Positions 8,059 to 16,965 of a DNA stretch of 32,692 nucleotides are shown here, piece after piece (the stretch's first letter is position 1; each line of letters begins with the position of its first letter). The stretch is from contig NZ_LRTR01000669.1 in assembly GCF_001550375.1 (NCBI RefSeq), forward strand, positions 1 through 32,692. The letters are read 5' to 3'. The DNA comes from Streptomyces europaeiscabiei (lineage in GTDB: Bacteria; Actinomycetota; Actinomycetes; Streptomycetales; Streptomycetaceae). A program made the position numbers and the translations under genes. Under the pieces are notes generated by a model that was not told where the DNA came from, searched no databases, and saw only the letters and a program-made list of their open reading frames with translations.

Positions 8059-10521
8059 TCAGCGCCCGCCCCGGTCGCCCGTCCGCCTCGGCAGGTCCTG
8101 CTCGGCCCAGATGATCTTTCCGGCCCGGGTGTAGCGCGTACCCCAACGGCGGGTCAGCTGGGCGACCAGGAACAACCCCCGGCCGCCCTCGTCGGTGGTC
8201 CGCGCGTGGCCCATCCGGGGGGAGGTGTTGCTGGCGTCGGACACCTCGCAGATCAACTTGTCATGCCGGATCATGCGCAGCCGGACGGGTGCGGTGCCGT
8301 GCCGGATGGCGTTGGTGACCAGCTCGCTGACCACCAGTTCCGTGGTCATCGCCAGATCCTCCAGCCCCCATCCGAGGAGCTGGCGGACGGCCAGCTCCCT
8401 GGCGCTCGACACGATCGCCGGATCCGTCGGCAGGTCCCACGAGGCGACCCGGTCGGCGCCCAGCGCATGCGGCCGGGCCAGGAGCAGAGCGACGTCGTCG
8501 GTCTGCGGGCCGGTCAGCAGTTTGTTCACGACCGCCGAGCACAGCTCCTCCGGCGGCAGGCCGGACTGCGCGAGCACATCGCTGAGGCGGGACAGCCCGA
8601 CGTCGATGTCCTGGTCGCTGCTCTCGATGAGGCCGTCGGTGTAGAGGGCGATCAGGCTTCCGTCGGGGAGGGACATCTCGGCGGACTCGAAGGGCAACGA
8701 GCCGAGGCCCAGCGGAGGGCCCGCCGGAAGGTTCGGGAAGACGACCTTGCCGGCGGGGGTGACCACGGCGGGCGGCGGATGTCCGGCCCGAGCCATGGTG
8801 CACAGCTGGGTGACCGGGTCGTAGACGGCGTAGAGGCAGGTGGCGCCCAGCACCGCGGTGGCGATGGGCTCGTCGTCGCCGCCCTTCTCCTCCGTCAGGC
8901 GGATCACCAGGTCGTCCAGGTGGGCCAGCAGCTCATCGGGCGGCAGGTCCATGTCCGCGAGCGTCTGTACGGCGGTACGCAGCCTGCCCATGGTCGCCGC
9001 GGCGTTGAGGCCGTGCCCGACCACGTCACCGACGACTAGGGCGACCCGGGCGCCGGACAGCTGGATCACATCGAACCAGTCGCCGCTCACCCCTTCCCGG
9101 GCATCGGCCGGAAGATAGCGCGAGGCCACCTCCATGGCGGTCCCGCCGTTCAGCCCCTGCGGGAGCAGACTGCGCTGCAGGGCCAGCGCCGCGGCGTGCT
9201 CACGGGTGTAGCGGCGGGCGTTCTCCACCCACACCGCGGCCCGGCTGACAAGCTCCTCGGCGAGCAGCAGATCGTCCTCCTCGAACGGATCCGGATGCTC
9301 CGTACGGATGAAGGTGGCCACTCCCAGCACGGTGCCGCGCGCGGACAGCGGCACCCACATCGCCGAGGGCATCCCGAACTCCCTGATGCTCGCGGCCCGG
9401 GCCGGGTCCTCGGCGACCCACGGAGTGGTGTCGGGGTCCAGCGACGATTCCAGCATCGAGGTGCCGTTGACCATGCTCTGGATGTACGGCGACGACATGG
9501 GGGCGGCGATCGGGTCGCCGGTGGCGATCACCGATTCCGGACAGCCCTCGTGGATCGACTGCTGCCCGGCACGCCGCGCCGGATACGTGCCGTCGGACGG
9601 CCGCGAACCGGGCTCCTCACCCTGCAGCACCGCTTCCAGCAGATCGACGGTCACGAAGTCGGCGAGCCTCGGCACCGAGAAGTCGGCCAGTTCCTGGGCG
9701 GTCCGCATCACGTTCAGCGTGCCCCCGATACAGGCGCTGGCCTCGCTGAGCAGGGCCAGGCGCTCCCGGGCCCGCCATCTGTCGGTGACGTCCATGCCCA
9801 TGTAGCACACGCCCAGCGGGCTGCCGTCCGGGTCGTCGAGCCGAAAGAAGGAGGTGGAGTAGGCGTGCTCCCGGTGCGGATCCGCCCAGGTCCAGCCCCT
9901 GTACTCGTAGTCGACGACCGGCACGCCGGTCTCCAGCACCCGCCGCATCTGTGCTTCGAGCGCCTCGGTGTTCAGGCCCGGCAACGAGTCCGACATCCGG
10001 CGCCCGAGCCGCTCCTCGCGCGGCACACCGCCGTAGCGCTCCAGGGTGTCGTTCATCCACACGTACCGCAGGTCCGGGCTGAGCACGGCCATCCCGAGGG
10101 GTGAGCGGGTGAGAAAACCCTCCAGCACCTCCCCGCTGACCGCCCAGGTCGGAGCCTTCGCCACGTCGATCGCCGAGACGAGCCAGGACCTGCGGTCGTC
10201 GGTGTCGGACATCGCGGTCACCCGCAGCCCGACCTCGAGACGGTGGCCGTCACGGTGCCGGGCGCCCACCAGGCCGCCCCAGCTCTCCCGGGTCCCGCAC
10301 TCCTCGGCGACCTCGGCCGCCCGTGACGCGTCCTCGGGCTGCGCCAGCAGAGTGGCGGCGGAGCGGCCGAGGACCTCCGCCGCGACGTATCCCAGGAGCC
10401 GCTCGGCGGCCCCCGTCCAGCCGATGACCGTGCCGTTCGCGTCGATCACCACGGCAGCCACGTTCGCCATCTCGAACGGTCCATGCGTTCCGTCCGTTGT
10501 TACCTCCTTGGGGAACATCAT
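8059..10521 (-). CDS. PAS-PAS-GAF-SpoIIE phosphatase with C-terminal ATPase (RsbU/anti-sigma type)
   Basis: An 820-residue cytoplasmic signalling protein. Domains in order: PAS (about 18-120), PAS (about 135-260), GAF (about 265-450), PP2C/SpoIIE phosphatase (about 470-680; GDWFDV, GDVVGHG, YTDGLIE) and a GHKL serine-kinase-like ATPase (about 690-815; ELVTNAIRHG, EVSDASN, DEGGRGLFLV). Such proteins dephosphorylate anti-sigma-factor antagonists, and their RsbW-like domain may phosphorylate them or hold a sigma factor. PAS and GAF domains are the probable sensors. There is no membrane segment. Two adjacent ATGs (10521 and 10518) serve as start, with a modest GGGA upstream; a strong AAGGAGGT lies inside codons 4-6 and has no usable in-frame start at normal distance. 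No cognate sigma or antagonist gene is nearby. Confidence 0.92.
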   Translation of the reverse strand: MMFPKEVTTDGTHGPFEMANVAAVVIDANGTVIGWTGAAERLLGYVAAEVLGRSAATLLAQPEDASRAAEVAEECGTRESWGGLVGARHRDGHRLEVGLRVTAMSDTDDRRSWLVSAIDVAKAPTWAVSGEVLEGFLTRSPLGMAVLSPDLRYVWMNDTLERYGGVPREERLGRRMSDSLPGLNTEALEAQMRRVLETGVPVVDYEYRGWTWADPHREHAYSTSFFRLDDPDGSPLGVCYMGMDVTDRWRARERLALLSEASACIGGTLNVMRTAQELADFSVPRLADFVTVDLLEAVLQGEEPGSRPSDGTYPARRAGQQSIHEGCPESVIATGDPIAAPMSSPYIQSMVNGTSMLESSLDPDTTPWVAEDPARAASIREFGMPSAMWVPLSARGTVLGVATFIRTEHPDPFEEDDLLLAEELVSRAAVWVENARRYTREHAAALALQRSLLPQGLNGGTAMEVASRYLPADAREGVSGDWFDVIQLSGARVALVVGDVVGHGLNAAATMGRLRTAVQTLADMDLPPDELLAHLDDLVIRLTEEKGGDDEPIATAVLGATCLYAVYDPVTQLCTMARAGHPPPAVVTPAGKVVFPNLPAGPPLGLGSLPFESAEMSLPDGSLIALYTDGLIESSDQDIDVGLSRLSDVLAQSGLPPEELCSAVVNKLLTGPQTDDVALLLARPHALGADRVASWDLPTDPAIVSSARELAVRQLLGWGLEDLAMTTELVVSELVTNAIRHGTAPVRLRMIRHDKLICEVSDASNTSPRMGHARTTDEGGRGLFLVAQLTRRWGTRYTRAGKIIWAEQDLPRRTGDRGGR

Positions 10522-10613
10522 GACGGCCGTCCCATCTGACGGATGGCATATGGGTCATTCTATGAGGTATCGCCCATCGCTGCTCCTTCCTCGGACCGCT
10601 CCTGGGCCTCGCC

Positions 10614-11678
10614 CTACTCCTGGCCCTCGCCGGTGGTGAGCCGGGCGATCATGAGTGCCACCAGGATGATCGCGCCGTAGATGGCCTGGATCCAGAAGGA
10701 CGACACCTGCGCCAGGGTGAGCAGGTTCTCCAGCATGCCCAGCAGCAGGACTCCGAGCAGCGCCCCGGCCAGGGAGCCCTTGCCGCCGTTCAGGCTGATG
10801 CCGCCGATGACAGCGGCCGCGAACACGGTGAAGATCAGGCCCTGTCCCTGATTGGCGTTGATCGCCCCGACCCGTCCGGCGATCACCAGACCGGCCACCG
10901 CGGCCAGCGTCCCGCCGATGACCAGCACCCCCCAGGCCACCCGGTCGACCCGGATGCCCGCCGCCCGCGCCGCGGGGGCGTTGCCGCCCACCGCGTACAC
11001 CGCGCGTCCCAGCCGGTGGTGGCGCAGCGCCCACCCGGCGGCCGCGAAACAGGCGCCGGTCACCCATACGGAGACGGGGACGCCGAGCCAGGTGTCGGAC
11101 CCGAGGGCCAGGAACGCGGCGGGGGCGTCGAACAAGGTCTTGCCGGACACCATGCCGACCAGGACTCCGCGCAGCACGATGTTCATCGCCAGGGTCACGA
11201 TGAATCCGTTGAGCTGGAGCTTGACGATCAGCAGTCCGTTCACGGTGCCGATCAGCGCCCCGGTGAGCGGAATGATCAGCAGGCCGAACCAGACGGGCAG
11301 CTCGCTGCCGAACCCCGACGAGGCGGCCGGGAGCACGGCCATGAAGCCGAGGGCCGGGGCGAGCCCCGCGATCGACTCCAGCGACAGGTCCATCTTGCCG
11401 CTGATCAGGATCATCGCCTCGGCGAGCACCAGCAGTCCGAGCGCCGAGGAGGCGCTGAGCACGTTCAGCAGGTTGTCCCGTTCAAGGAAGCTGTCGTTGC
11501 TGACCGCACCGATGACCAGCAGCAGGAGCACCGCGGGCAGCAGCGCCAGGTCCCGGATCCGCCCCAGGGCGATCGTGCGGACGGGACGGCGGACCGCTCC
11601 GTCCGGCCCGCCACCCGGCATCGGGCCGCCGTTCGTCGGGCCGCCGTTCGTCGGGCCGTTCGGCGCGGTGTCACTCAT
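10614..11678 (-). CDS. Sugar ABC transporter permease (RbsC/BPD_transp_2 type)
   Basis: A 354-residue integral membrane protein with about ten hydrophobic segments, the family glycine signature (VYAVGGNAPAARAAGIRVDR) and the conserved GGISLNGGKGSLAGALLGVL stretch. It forms the channel of a ribose/xylose-class importer. The N-terminus has a short Asn/Gly/Pro repeat (GPTNGGPTNGGP). Its ATG overlaps the stop of the ATPase gene by 8 bp, so translation is coupled. It is the last gene of the sugar operon. The phosphatase gene starts about 90 bp further on, on the same strand, and might be read through. Confidence 0.93.
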   Translation of the reverse strand: MSDTAPNGPTNGGPTNGGPMPGGGPDGAVRRPVRTIALGRIRDLALLPAVLLLLVIGAVSNDSFLERDNLLNVLSASSALGLLVLAEAMILISGKMDLSLESIAGLAPALGFMAVLPAASSGFGSELPVWFGLLIIPLTGALIGTVNGLLIVKLQLNGFIVTLAMNIVLRGVLVGMVSGKTLFDAPAAFLALGSDTWLGVPVSVWVTGACFAAAGWALRHHRLGRAVYAVGGNAPAARAAGIRVDRVAWGVLVIGGTLAAVAGLVIAGRVGAINANQGQGLIFTVFAAAVIGGISLNGGKGSLAGALLGVLLLGMLENLLTLAQVSSFWIQAIYGAIILVALMIARLTTGEGQE

Positions 11679-13221
11679 GGCCGGTGCCGACCCCTTCGAT
11701 CGAGGCCACCAGTTCTTCGTCGGTCCAGCCGACGGTGTACTCGGCGGCGAGAGAACCGTTGAACATCACCAGGACGCGGTCGCAGCTCCGCAGGTCCGCC
11801 AGCTCGTCCGAGACGACGAGCGCCGCGCGTCCCGCGGCCCTGGCCCGGTCGACGACCGACAGCAGCGCCCGCTTGGACTGCACGTCGACACCCGCCGTCG
11901 GGTTGATGAGCACCAGTACCCCCGGGTCGGTGGCCAGCGCCCGGCCCATGACGACCTTCTGCTGATTGCCGCCCGACAGGTCCTTGACCGGCTGGTGCGG
12001 GCCGTCCGTCGTGATGTCGAGACCGGTGATCGTCCGCCGGGCGAAGGCGTCCCGGGCCGGGCGCGAGATCACGCCGAGCCGCCCCAGCCGGTCCATGATG
12101 CTCAGGGAGGCGTTCTCCGCCACCGACAGTTCCGGTACCAGCCCTTCGTGGTGCCGGTCGCGCGGCACACAGCCCACACCCGCCGCGAGCGCCGAGGGGA
12201 CACTGCCCGGCCGCGTCGGACGGCCGAGCACCTCGATCCGCCCGCTGTCGGGCCGGTACAGCCCGGCCAGCGCCTCGGCGACCTGATGGCTCCCGGAGCC
12301 CGCGAGCCCGGTCAGCCCCACCGTCTCGCCGGACCGGACGACGAAGCTGACGTCAGTGAAGTGCGGGCCGCTCAGCCGGTTCACCCGTACCGCCACGGGC
12401 GCGTCCACCGACCGCGGCCGGATCGCGCCGGAGCCGGGGACCGCCCCCGCGCCCCGCCCTCCGGTCATCGCCTCGACGAGTTCGGTCCGGCCCAGCTCGC
12501 CCACGGGCGCCGTGGTGATCCAGCGGGCGTCCCGCAGGACGGTGACGACCTGGCAGACGGCGTAGACCTCCTCCAGATGGTGGGAGATGTAGAGAAAGGT
12601 GATCCCGGCCCGCTGCAACCGCCGGACATGGGTGAACAGACGGTCGATCGCCCGGCTGTCCAGCTGGGCGGTCGGCTCGTCCAGAACGATGAACCGGGTT
12701 CCGCGCGAGATCGCCCTCGCGATCTCCACCATCTTGGCGTCCTCGACGGTGAGGCGGCCCGCCGGCACGTTCTCGTCGACCTCCACACCCCATTCGTCCA
12801 GCAGCTCGCGGGCCGCCGCGCGCATCCGCCGCCAGCTGATCACCTGGCCGCGCCCCGTGGGCTGCCGGTTGACGTACAGGTTCTCGGCGACCGTGAGAGC
12901 AGGGATGATCGTCGACTGCTGGTAGACGCAGGCGACCCGCCGCTGCCACGCCTCACGGTCCGCCGGGCCGGGCGCGGGTTCGCCGTCGAACAGAACGACA
13001 CCACGGTCCGGCCGCTGCAGTCCGGTCAGGACGGCCACCAGGGTCGACTTGCCGGCCCCGTTCCGGCCGACCAGGGCGTGCGACTCACCGGCCCGTACGG
13101 CGATCCCCACGTCGTCCAGGGCCACGGTGGGCCCGTAGCGCTTGTGGATCCCGTGGGCCTCGGCCACCGCGCGGTGGCCGGCGTCATCGGCACGAGGGTC
13201 GGCCGGTGGCGTCCGGTTCAT
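11671..13221 (-). CDS. Sugar ABC transporter ATPase, double domain (RbsA type)
   Basis: A 516-residue protein with two fused nucleotide-binding domains, as in RbsA, XylG and MglA. The first has a canonical Walker A (GRNGAGKST, about residues 52-60) and Walker B (FIVLDEPTA), but a degenerate signature (LTVEDAKMVEIARAI). The second has a degenerate P-loop (TGLAGSGSHQ) and a canonical signature (LSGGNQQKVVMGRAL). That asymmetry is normal for this family. The ATG at 13221 lies 43 bp after the binding-protein stop, and the 3' end overlaps the permease start. It energises import of the ligand held by the lipoprotein at 13265-14308. Confidence 0.95.
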   Translation of the reverse strand: MNRTPPADPRADDAGHRAVAEAHGIHKRYGPTVALDDVGIAVRAGESHALVGRNGAGKSTLVAVLTGLQRPDRGVVLFDGEPAPGPADREAWQRRVACVYQQSTIIPALTVAENLYVNRQPTGRGQVISWRRMRAAARELLDEWGVEVDENVPAGRLTVEDAKMVEIARAISRGTRFIVLDEPTAQLDSRAIDRLFTHVRRLQRAGITFLYISHHLEEVYAVCQVVTVLRDARWITTAPVGELGRTELVEAMTGGRGAGAVPGSGAIRPRSVDAPVAVRVNRLSGPHFTDVSFVVRSGETVGLTGLAGSGSHQVAEALAGLYRPDSGRIEVLGRPTRPGSVPSALAAGVGCVPRDRHHEGLVPELSVAENASLSIMDRLGRLGVISRPARDAFARRTITGLDITTDGPHQPVKDLSGGNQQKVVMGRALATDPGVLVLINPTAGVDVQSKRALLSVVDRARAAGRAALVVSDELADLRSCDRVLVMFNGSLAAEYTVGWTDEELVASIEGVGTGHE

Positions 13222-13264
13222 CGTGGTCTCGCTTCCCGGGGGCCCGGGGAGACGCTCTCCCGGG

Positions 13265-14308
13265 TCAGGAGCTCTTGCCGATCTGGTTGCCCCACAGCGA
13301 CGCGTCGTCGACGTTGTCCTTGGTCACCAGCGGTGCCGGGAGCTGGTCCTCCAGGATTCCGCCGGGCAGTCGGACGATGGTGCTGTCGTGGTCGGTCGGG
13401 CCCGGGTGGAAGGTCTCGCCCTCCATCGCCCGCTTGATGTAGTAGATGCCGTATTTGGCGTACTGGTCGGCCGGCTGGGAGACGGTCGCATCGATCAGAC
13501 CCTTGCGGATCGCATCCAGCTCCTGCGGGATGCCGTCGTTGGACACGATCACGACGTGCCCGGGACTACCGGCCGTCACCAGCGCGTCGTGCCGCCGCAG
13601 CGTGCTCAACGTGGGGGCCAGATACACACCGCCGGCCTGCATGTAGATGCCCTTGATATCGGGGTTGGCGGTGTACAGCGCCTCCAGACCGGCCGCCGCC
13701 CTTTCCGCCTTCCAGACGGCGGGAACGTCCAGCACCCTGATGCCTGGGTAGTCCTTCTTCATGCACGCGCTGAACGCCTCCGACCGGTCCCGCCCGTTGA
13801 CCGACGCCAGATCGCCCTGGATCTGTACGACCTTGCCCGTCTTCACCGCCTCGCCGATGTGCCGACAGGCCTTCTCCCCATAGGCACGGTTGTCGGCCCT
13901 GACCACCATCGCCACCTTGCCCTTGTCCGGCGCCACATCGACGGCGACCACCGGCACGTCCTTGCGCTGCGCGGCGTTCAGCCCGGCGACGATCGCCGCG
14001 GAGTCCAGCGGCGAGACGACCAGGCCCTTCACGTCCTGGGCGAGCAGATTCTGGATGTCGGTGATCTGTTTGCTCGGATCGGAGTCGGAGTTCACCGTCT
14101 GAAGCAGGCGGACGTCCTGGGCGGCGGCCTGCTCGGGGATGTAGGAGTCGTACGACTCCCAGAACGGTGAGGCCAGCAGCGGCAGCACCACCCCGACCTC
14201 GCCCGAAGCGGTGTCGTCGGTGCTGCTCGTGTCCCCGCCGCAGGCGGTGACGGCCGGCCCGCAGCCGAGTGCGAGGACTGTTCCGACAGCGGCGATGCGT
14301 CGCTTCAT
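13265..14308 (-). CDS. Sugar-binding lipoprotein of ABC importer (Peripla_BP_4)
   Basis: A 347-residue lipoprotein with signal MKRRIAAVGTVLALGCGPAV ending in the lipobox VTAC. The body is a ribose-binding-type two-lobed fold (VVLPLLASPFWESYDSYI, DIQNLLAQDVKGLVVSPLDS, QIQGDLASVNGRDRSEAF, IVSNDGIPQEL). It captures a monosaccharide outside the membrane for the neighbouring ATPase and permease. ATG at 14308 follows a GGAG. An in-frame upstream extension (33 codons from a GTG at 14407) is entirely made of GGTCGG-type repeats and is probably not translated. Context with L-fuconate dehydratase suggests a deoxysugar such as L-fucose as ligand, which is an inference. Confidence 0.93.
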   Translation of the reverse strand: MKRRIAAVGTVLALGCGPAVTACGGDTSSTDDTASGEVGVVLPLLASPFWESYDSYIPEQAAAQDVRLLQTVNSDSDPSKQITDIQNLLAQDVKGLVVSPLDSAAIVAGLNAAQRKDVPVVAVDVAPDKGKVAMVVRADNRAYGEKACRHIGEAVKTGKVVQIQGDLASVNGRDRSEAFSACMKKDYPGIRVLDVPAVWKAERAAAGLEALYTANPDIKGIYMQAGGVYLAPTLSTLRRHDALVTAGSPGHVVIVSNDGIPQELDAIRKGLIDATVSQPADQYAKYGIYYIKRAMEGETFHPGPTDHDSTIVRLPGGILEDQLPAPLVTKDNVDDASLWGNQIGKSS

Positions 14309-14333
14309 GGTGCTCGGCTCCGAGTGAGTGGTC

Positions 14334-14447
14334 GGTGGTCGGTCAGCGGTCGGTCGGTCGTTGGTCATCGGTCGGTGGTCATCGGTCGGTGGTCGGTGGT
14401 CGGTCACGTCAGGTCAGGTCAGGTCAGGTCAGGTCAGGTCAGGTCAG
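14334..14447. repeat. Simple-sequence repeats between SDR and sugar-binding genes
   Basis: Positions 14408-14447 are eight uninterrupted copies of GTCAG (CTGAC on the coding strand). The first coding-strand unit contains the SDR stop codon TGA (14446-14444). Adjacent 14334-14405 consists of imperfect GGTCGGTGGTC-like units. Together they fill nearly the whole gap between two genes of one operon. Copy-number change would alter spacing in 5-nt steps without touching either coding sequence. Confidence 0.9.
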
Positions 14448-15211
14448 TGGAAGGTGTCCGGACGTGTGCGGATGCCCTGGATCCCTCCGTCCACGACGAG
14501 TGCCGTCCCGGTGGTGGCACCGGCCAGCGGCCCGGCGAGATACGCGATGGCGTCCGCGACCTCCTGGGCGGTGACCAGCCGGCCGGTGGGCTGGCGGGCG
14601 ATGAGAGCGGCGCGTTCGGCCTCCGGGTCGTCGGAGTGTTCGAGCAGCCGACGCACCCAGGGGGTGTCCACGGTGCCCGGGTTGACGCAGTTGACCCGGA
14701 TGCCCTCGCCGATGTGGTCGGCGGCCATCGCCAGGGTCAGCGCGAGCACCGCGCCCTTGCTGGCCGCGTACAGCGCCCGCTGCGGCAGCCCGGCCAGCGC
14801 CGCGACCGAGCAGGTGTTGACGATGGCCGCGCTGGGAGACCGGCGCAGATACGGCAGCGCCGCCCGGCTGGTGCGGACGATGCCGAGCACATTGATGTCC
14901 AGCACGTGGTGCCATTCGTCGTCCGCGTTGTCCTCGACGGTGCCCTGGGCGCCGATGCCGGCGTTGTTGACCACCACATCCAGGCCTCCGAACAGCTCCG
15001 CCACCCGGCTCACGGCATCGGCCACCGATGCGGCGTCCCCGACATCGGCCTGTACCGGGTGCAGCCACGCCGGCACGGCCCCGGGAACCCGGTCGAGCAC
15101 CGCCACCCGGCACCCCCTCGCGGCCAGGGTCTCGGCGGTGGCCAGCCCGATCCCGGACGCCCCGCCGGTGACGACCGCGGCCAACCCCTGGAATTCCTCC
15201 CCGGTGTTCAT
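14444..15211 (-). CDS. SDR dehydrogenase of the L-fucose-type pathway
   Basis: A 255-residue classical short-chain dehydrogenase with the cofactor motif TGGASGIG (near 16-23), NNAG (about 89-92), a catalytic Ser in NTCSVAAL and YAASK as the catalytic Tyr-x3-Lys. An aspartate after the second strand (VAVLDRV) favours NAD+. The ATG overlaps the dehydratase stop by 4 bp (ATGA). Next to L-fuconate dehydratase, the likely reaction is oxidation of 2-keto-3-deoxy-L-fuconate to the 2,4-diketo acid; L-fucose 1-dehydrogenase is the alternative. Its stop codon sits in the first unit of the pentanucleotide repeat. Confidence 0.88.
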   Translation of the reverse strand: MNTGEEFQGLAAVVTGGASGIGLATAETLAARGCRVAVLDRVPGAVPAWLHPVQADVGDAASVADAVSRVAELFGGLDVVVNNAGIGAQGTVEDNADDEWHHVLDINVLGIVRTSRAALPYLRRSPSAAIVNTCSVAALAGLPQRALYAASKGAVLALTLAMAADHIGEGIRVNCVNPGTVDTPWVRRLLEHSDDPEAERAALIARQPTGRLVTAQEVADAIAYLAGPLAGATTGTALVVDGGIQGIRTRPDTFH

Positions 15212-16599
15212 GCCGAGGGCCCTTCAGCCGGCGGTCCTTCAGCCGGGGGCTCGTCGTACGGTCCAGCAGAGGACTCGTCGTACGGGGCCTGCCAGGCGGC
15301 GCCACCGGGGAACGCGTACGCGGCGAGCGACTCGGGCCGCATCGCCGAGCTGAAGCCGGGGGCGGTCGGGGCCGCGTACCGCCCCCGGACGATCACGACC
15401 GGGTCGAGGAAGTGCTCGTGCAGATGATCCACGTACTCGATGACCCGGTCCTGGAGGGTGCCGGAGACCGCCAGATAGTCGAACATCGCCAGATGCTGCA
15501 CGAGTTCGCACAGACCCACCCCGCCGGCGTGCGGGCACACCGGGATCCCGAACTTGGCCGCGAGCAGGAGGATCGCCAGGTTCTCGTTGACTCCCCCGAC
15601 CCGGCAGGCGTCCAACTGCAGAAAGTCGAGCGCGTCCGCCTGGAGCAGTTGCTTGAACATCACCCGGTTGTGCACGTGTTCGCCCGCCGCCACCCGCACC
15701 GGCGCCACCTCCCGGCGGATCGCCGCGAGCCCGAGAATGTCGTCCGGACTGGTCGGCTCCTCGATCCAGTACGGGTCGAACTCCGCCAGCCGCCGGACCC
15801 ACCCGACCGCCTCGGCGACCCCCCAGCGCTGATTGGCGTCCAGCGCCATCCGCACCCCGGGGCCGATCACCTCCCGCGCGGTACGGCACCGCCGCTCATC
15901 GTCCTCCGGATCGGCGCCGACCTTGAGTTTGATCTGCGTGAACCCACTGTCCACGGCCTCCCGGGCCAGCCCGGCGACCTTGCTGTCCGGATAGCCGAGC
16001 CAGCCGGGAGACGTGGCATACGCCGGATACCCCTCGGCGAGCAGTCGCGCTTCCCTCTCCCCCATCCCGTCCCGCGCCCGCCGCAGAATCCCCAGCGCCT
16101 CATCGGGGGTCAGCGCGTCCTCCACGTAGCGGAAGTCGATCAACGCGACCACCTGCTCGGGCGCGAGGTCGGCCAGCAGCTTCCACAGCGGCTTCCCCTC
16201 CCGCTTCGCGTACAGGTCCCACACGGCGTTCACCACGGCCCCGATGGCCATGTGGACCACGCCCTTCTCCGGCCCCAGCCATCGCAGCTGGCTGTCACCG
16301 ACGAGCGAGCGGCAGAACCCGCCGAGGTCGGACAGGACCTCTCCCAGCCGCAGCCCCACCACATGCGGGCGCAAGGCGTTGATCGCCGCCACCTCGACCT
16401 CATTGCCCCGGCCGATGGTGAAGCAGAACCCATGCCCCTCCAGCCCGTCCCCGGCATCGGTGCGGATGATCACATAGGACGCCGAATAGTCCGGATCGGG
16501 ATTCATCGCGTCCGACCCTTCGAGCCGACGAGACGTGGGAAACCGGATGTCGTAGGCGTCCAGCGCCGTGATCCGCCCCCGCGTCGGGTGGGGCCTCAT
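15208..16599 (-). CDS. L-fuconate dehydratase (enolase superfamily)
   Basis: A 463-residue enzyme that should dehydrate L-fuconate to 2-keto-3-deoxy-L-fuconate. Visible active-site features are the lysine pair QIKLKV (Lys224, Lys226), metal ligands in ALDANQ (Asp254), WIEEP (Glu280) and GEHVHN (Glu307), and the base His357 in CPHAGG. The opening segment ([20 protein letters not shown], then [15 protein letters not shown]) is the hallmark of this subgroup. The C-terminus carries an odd acidic Pro tail with repeated PYDE and PPAEGP units. ATG at 16599 has a weak ribosome site and overlaps the stop of an 8-codon leader. Aldo-keto dehydrogenase, lactonase, hydrolase and regulator genes of a full pathway are not in the window. 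Confidence 0.9.
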   Translation of the reverse strand: MRPHPTRGRITALDAYDIRFPTSRRLEGSDAMNPDPDYSASYVIIRTDAGDGLEGHGFCFTIGRGNEVEVAAINALRPHVVGLRLGEVLSDLGGFCRSLVGDSQLRWLGPEKGVVHMAIGAVVNAVWDLYAKREGKPLWKLLADLAPEQVVALIDFRYVEDALTPDEALGILRRARDGMGEREARLLAEGYPAYATSPGWLGYPDSKVAGLAREAVDSGFTQIKLKVGADPEDDERRCRTAREVIGPGVRMALDANQRWGVAEAVGWVRRLAEFDPYWIEEPTSPDDILGLAAIRREVAPVRVAAGEHVHNRVMFKQLLQADALDFLQLDACRVGGVNENLAILLLAAKFGIPVCPHAGGVGLCELVQHLAMFDYLAVSGTLQDRVIEYVDHLHEHFLDPVVIVRGRYAAPTAPGFSSAMRPESLAAYAFPGGAAWQAPYDESSAGPYDEPPAEGPPAEGPSA

Positions 16600-16622
16600 G
16601 TCAGGCGGCTCATCGACGTCAT
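16596..16622 (-). CDS. Possible 8-codon leader peptide upstream of the dehydratase
   Basis: ATG at 16622 follows GGAG (CTGGAGTCCTTCCG) at a usable distance and encodes MTSMSRLT. Its TGA overlaps the dehydratase ATG (ATGA). The dehydratase itself has only a weak ribosome site, so translation may be coupled to this leader. A near-palindrome, TCAGGTCTGA, lies at 16641-16650 and could be an operator. No conservation evidence is available. Confidence 0.35.
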   Translation of the reverse strand: MTSMSRLT

Positions 16623-16797
16623 CGGAAGGACTCCAGAGAATCAGGTCTGACGGCAAGCTTGGACACCCAAATGACTGTATATCGCCCAAAAGCCCAGGCC
16701 GCGCTCTCGCACGCCTGTGTCTCCGAGGGCTTGGTACGGCAACGGCAAGCCGCAGCGCCGCAGAACCACCCAGCAACAAGAGTTCTGGATACGCGGC

Positions 16798-16965
16798 ATG
16801 TCCGCCTACGTCGAAGCCCTCATCCGGCGCCAACTGGAGCCCGACCGGCTGCGTGAACTCATCGAGGACGCCGAAGCCGAGCACGGTTCGGTCGACCAGG
16901 CTGCGGTCGATGCCAAGCGAGCGCTCCTGCGCGGCGACGCGGCCGGCTCGGCGGACGCCTCGTGA
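16798..16965 (+). pseudogene. Truncated antitoxin gene (CopG/VapB-like C-terminal part)
   Basis: Encodes [20 protein letters not shown]... followed by an [20 protein letters not shown] segment, the charged helical C-terminal part of antitoxins found next to PIN toxins. The expected N-terminal DNA-binding strand is not in this frame. Fifty codons upstream another frame gives QMTVYRPK, which could be the lost beginning after frameshift. The stop overlaps the toxin GTG by 4 bp (GTGA), the usual toxin-antitoxin coupling. Probably decayed. Confidence 0.55.

Noticed and set aside
10852..13437. Very long plus-strand open frame (861 codons) opposite the sugar ABC genes
   Set aside because: Shadow frame caused by high G+C third positions; its translation is low-complexity and the opposite strand encodes clear ABC proteins.
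14309..14407. Translated N-terminal extension of the sugar-binding lipoprotein
   Set aside because: It consists only of repeat-derived Asp/His/Arg/Pro residues and would bury the lipoprotein signal.
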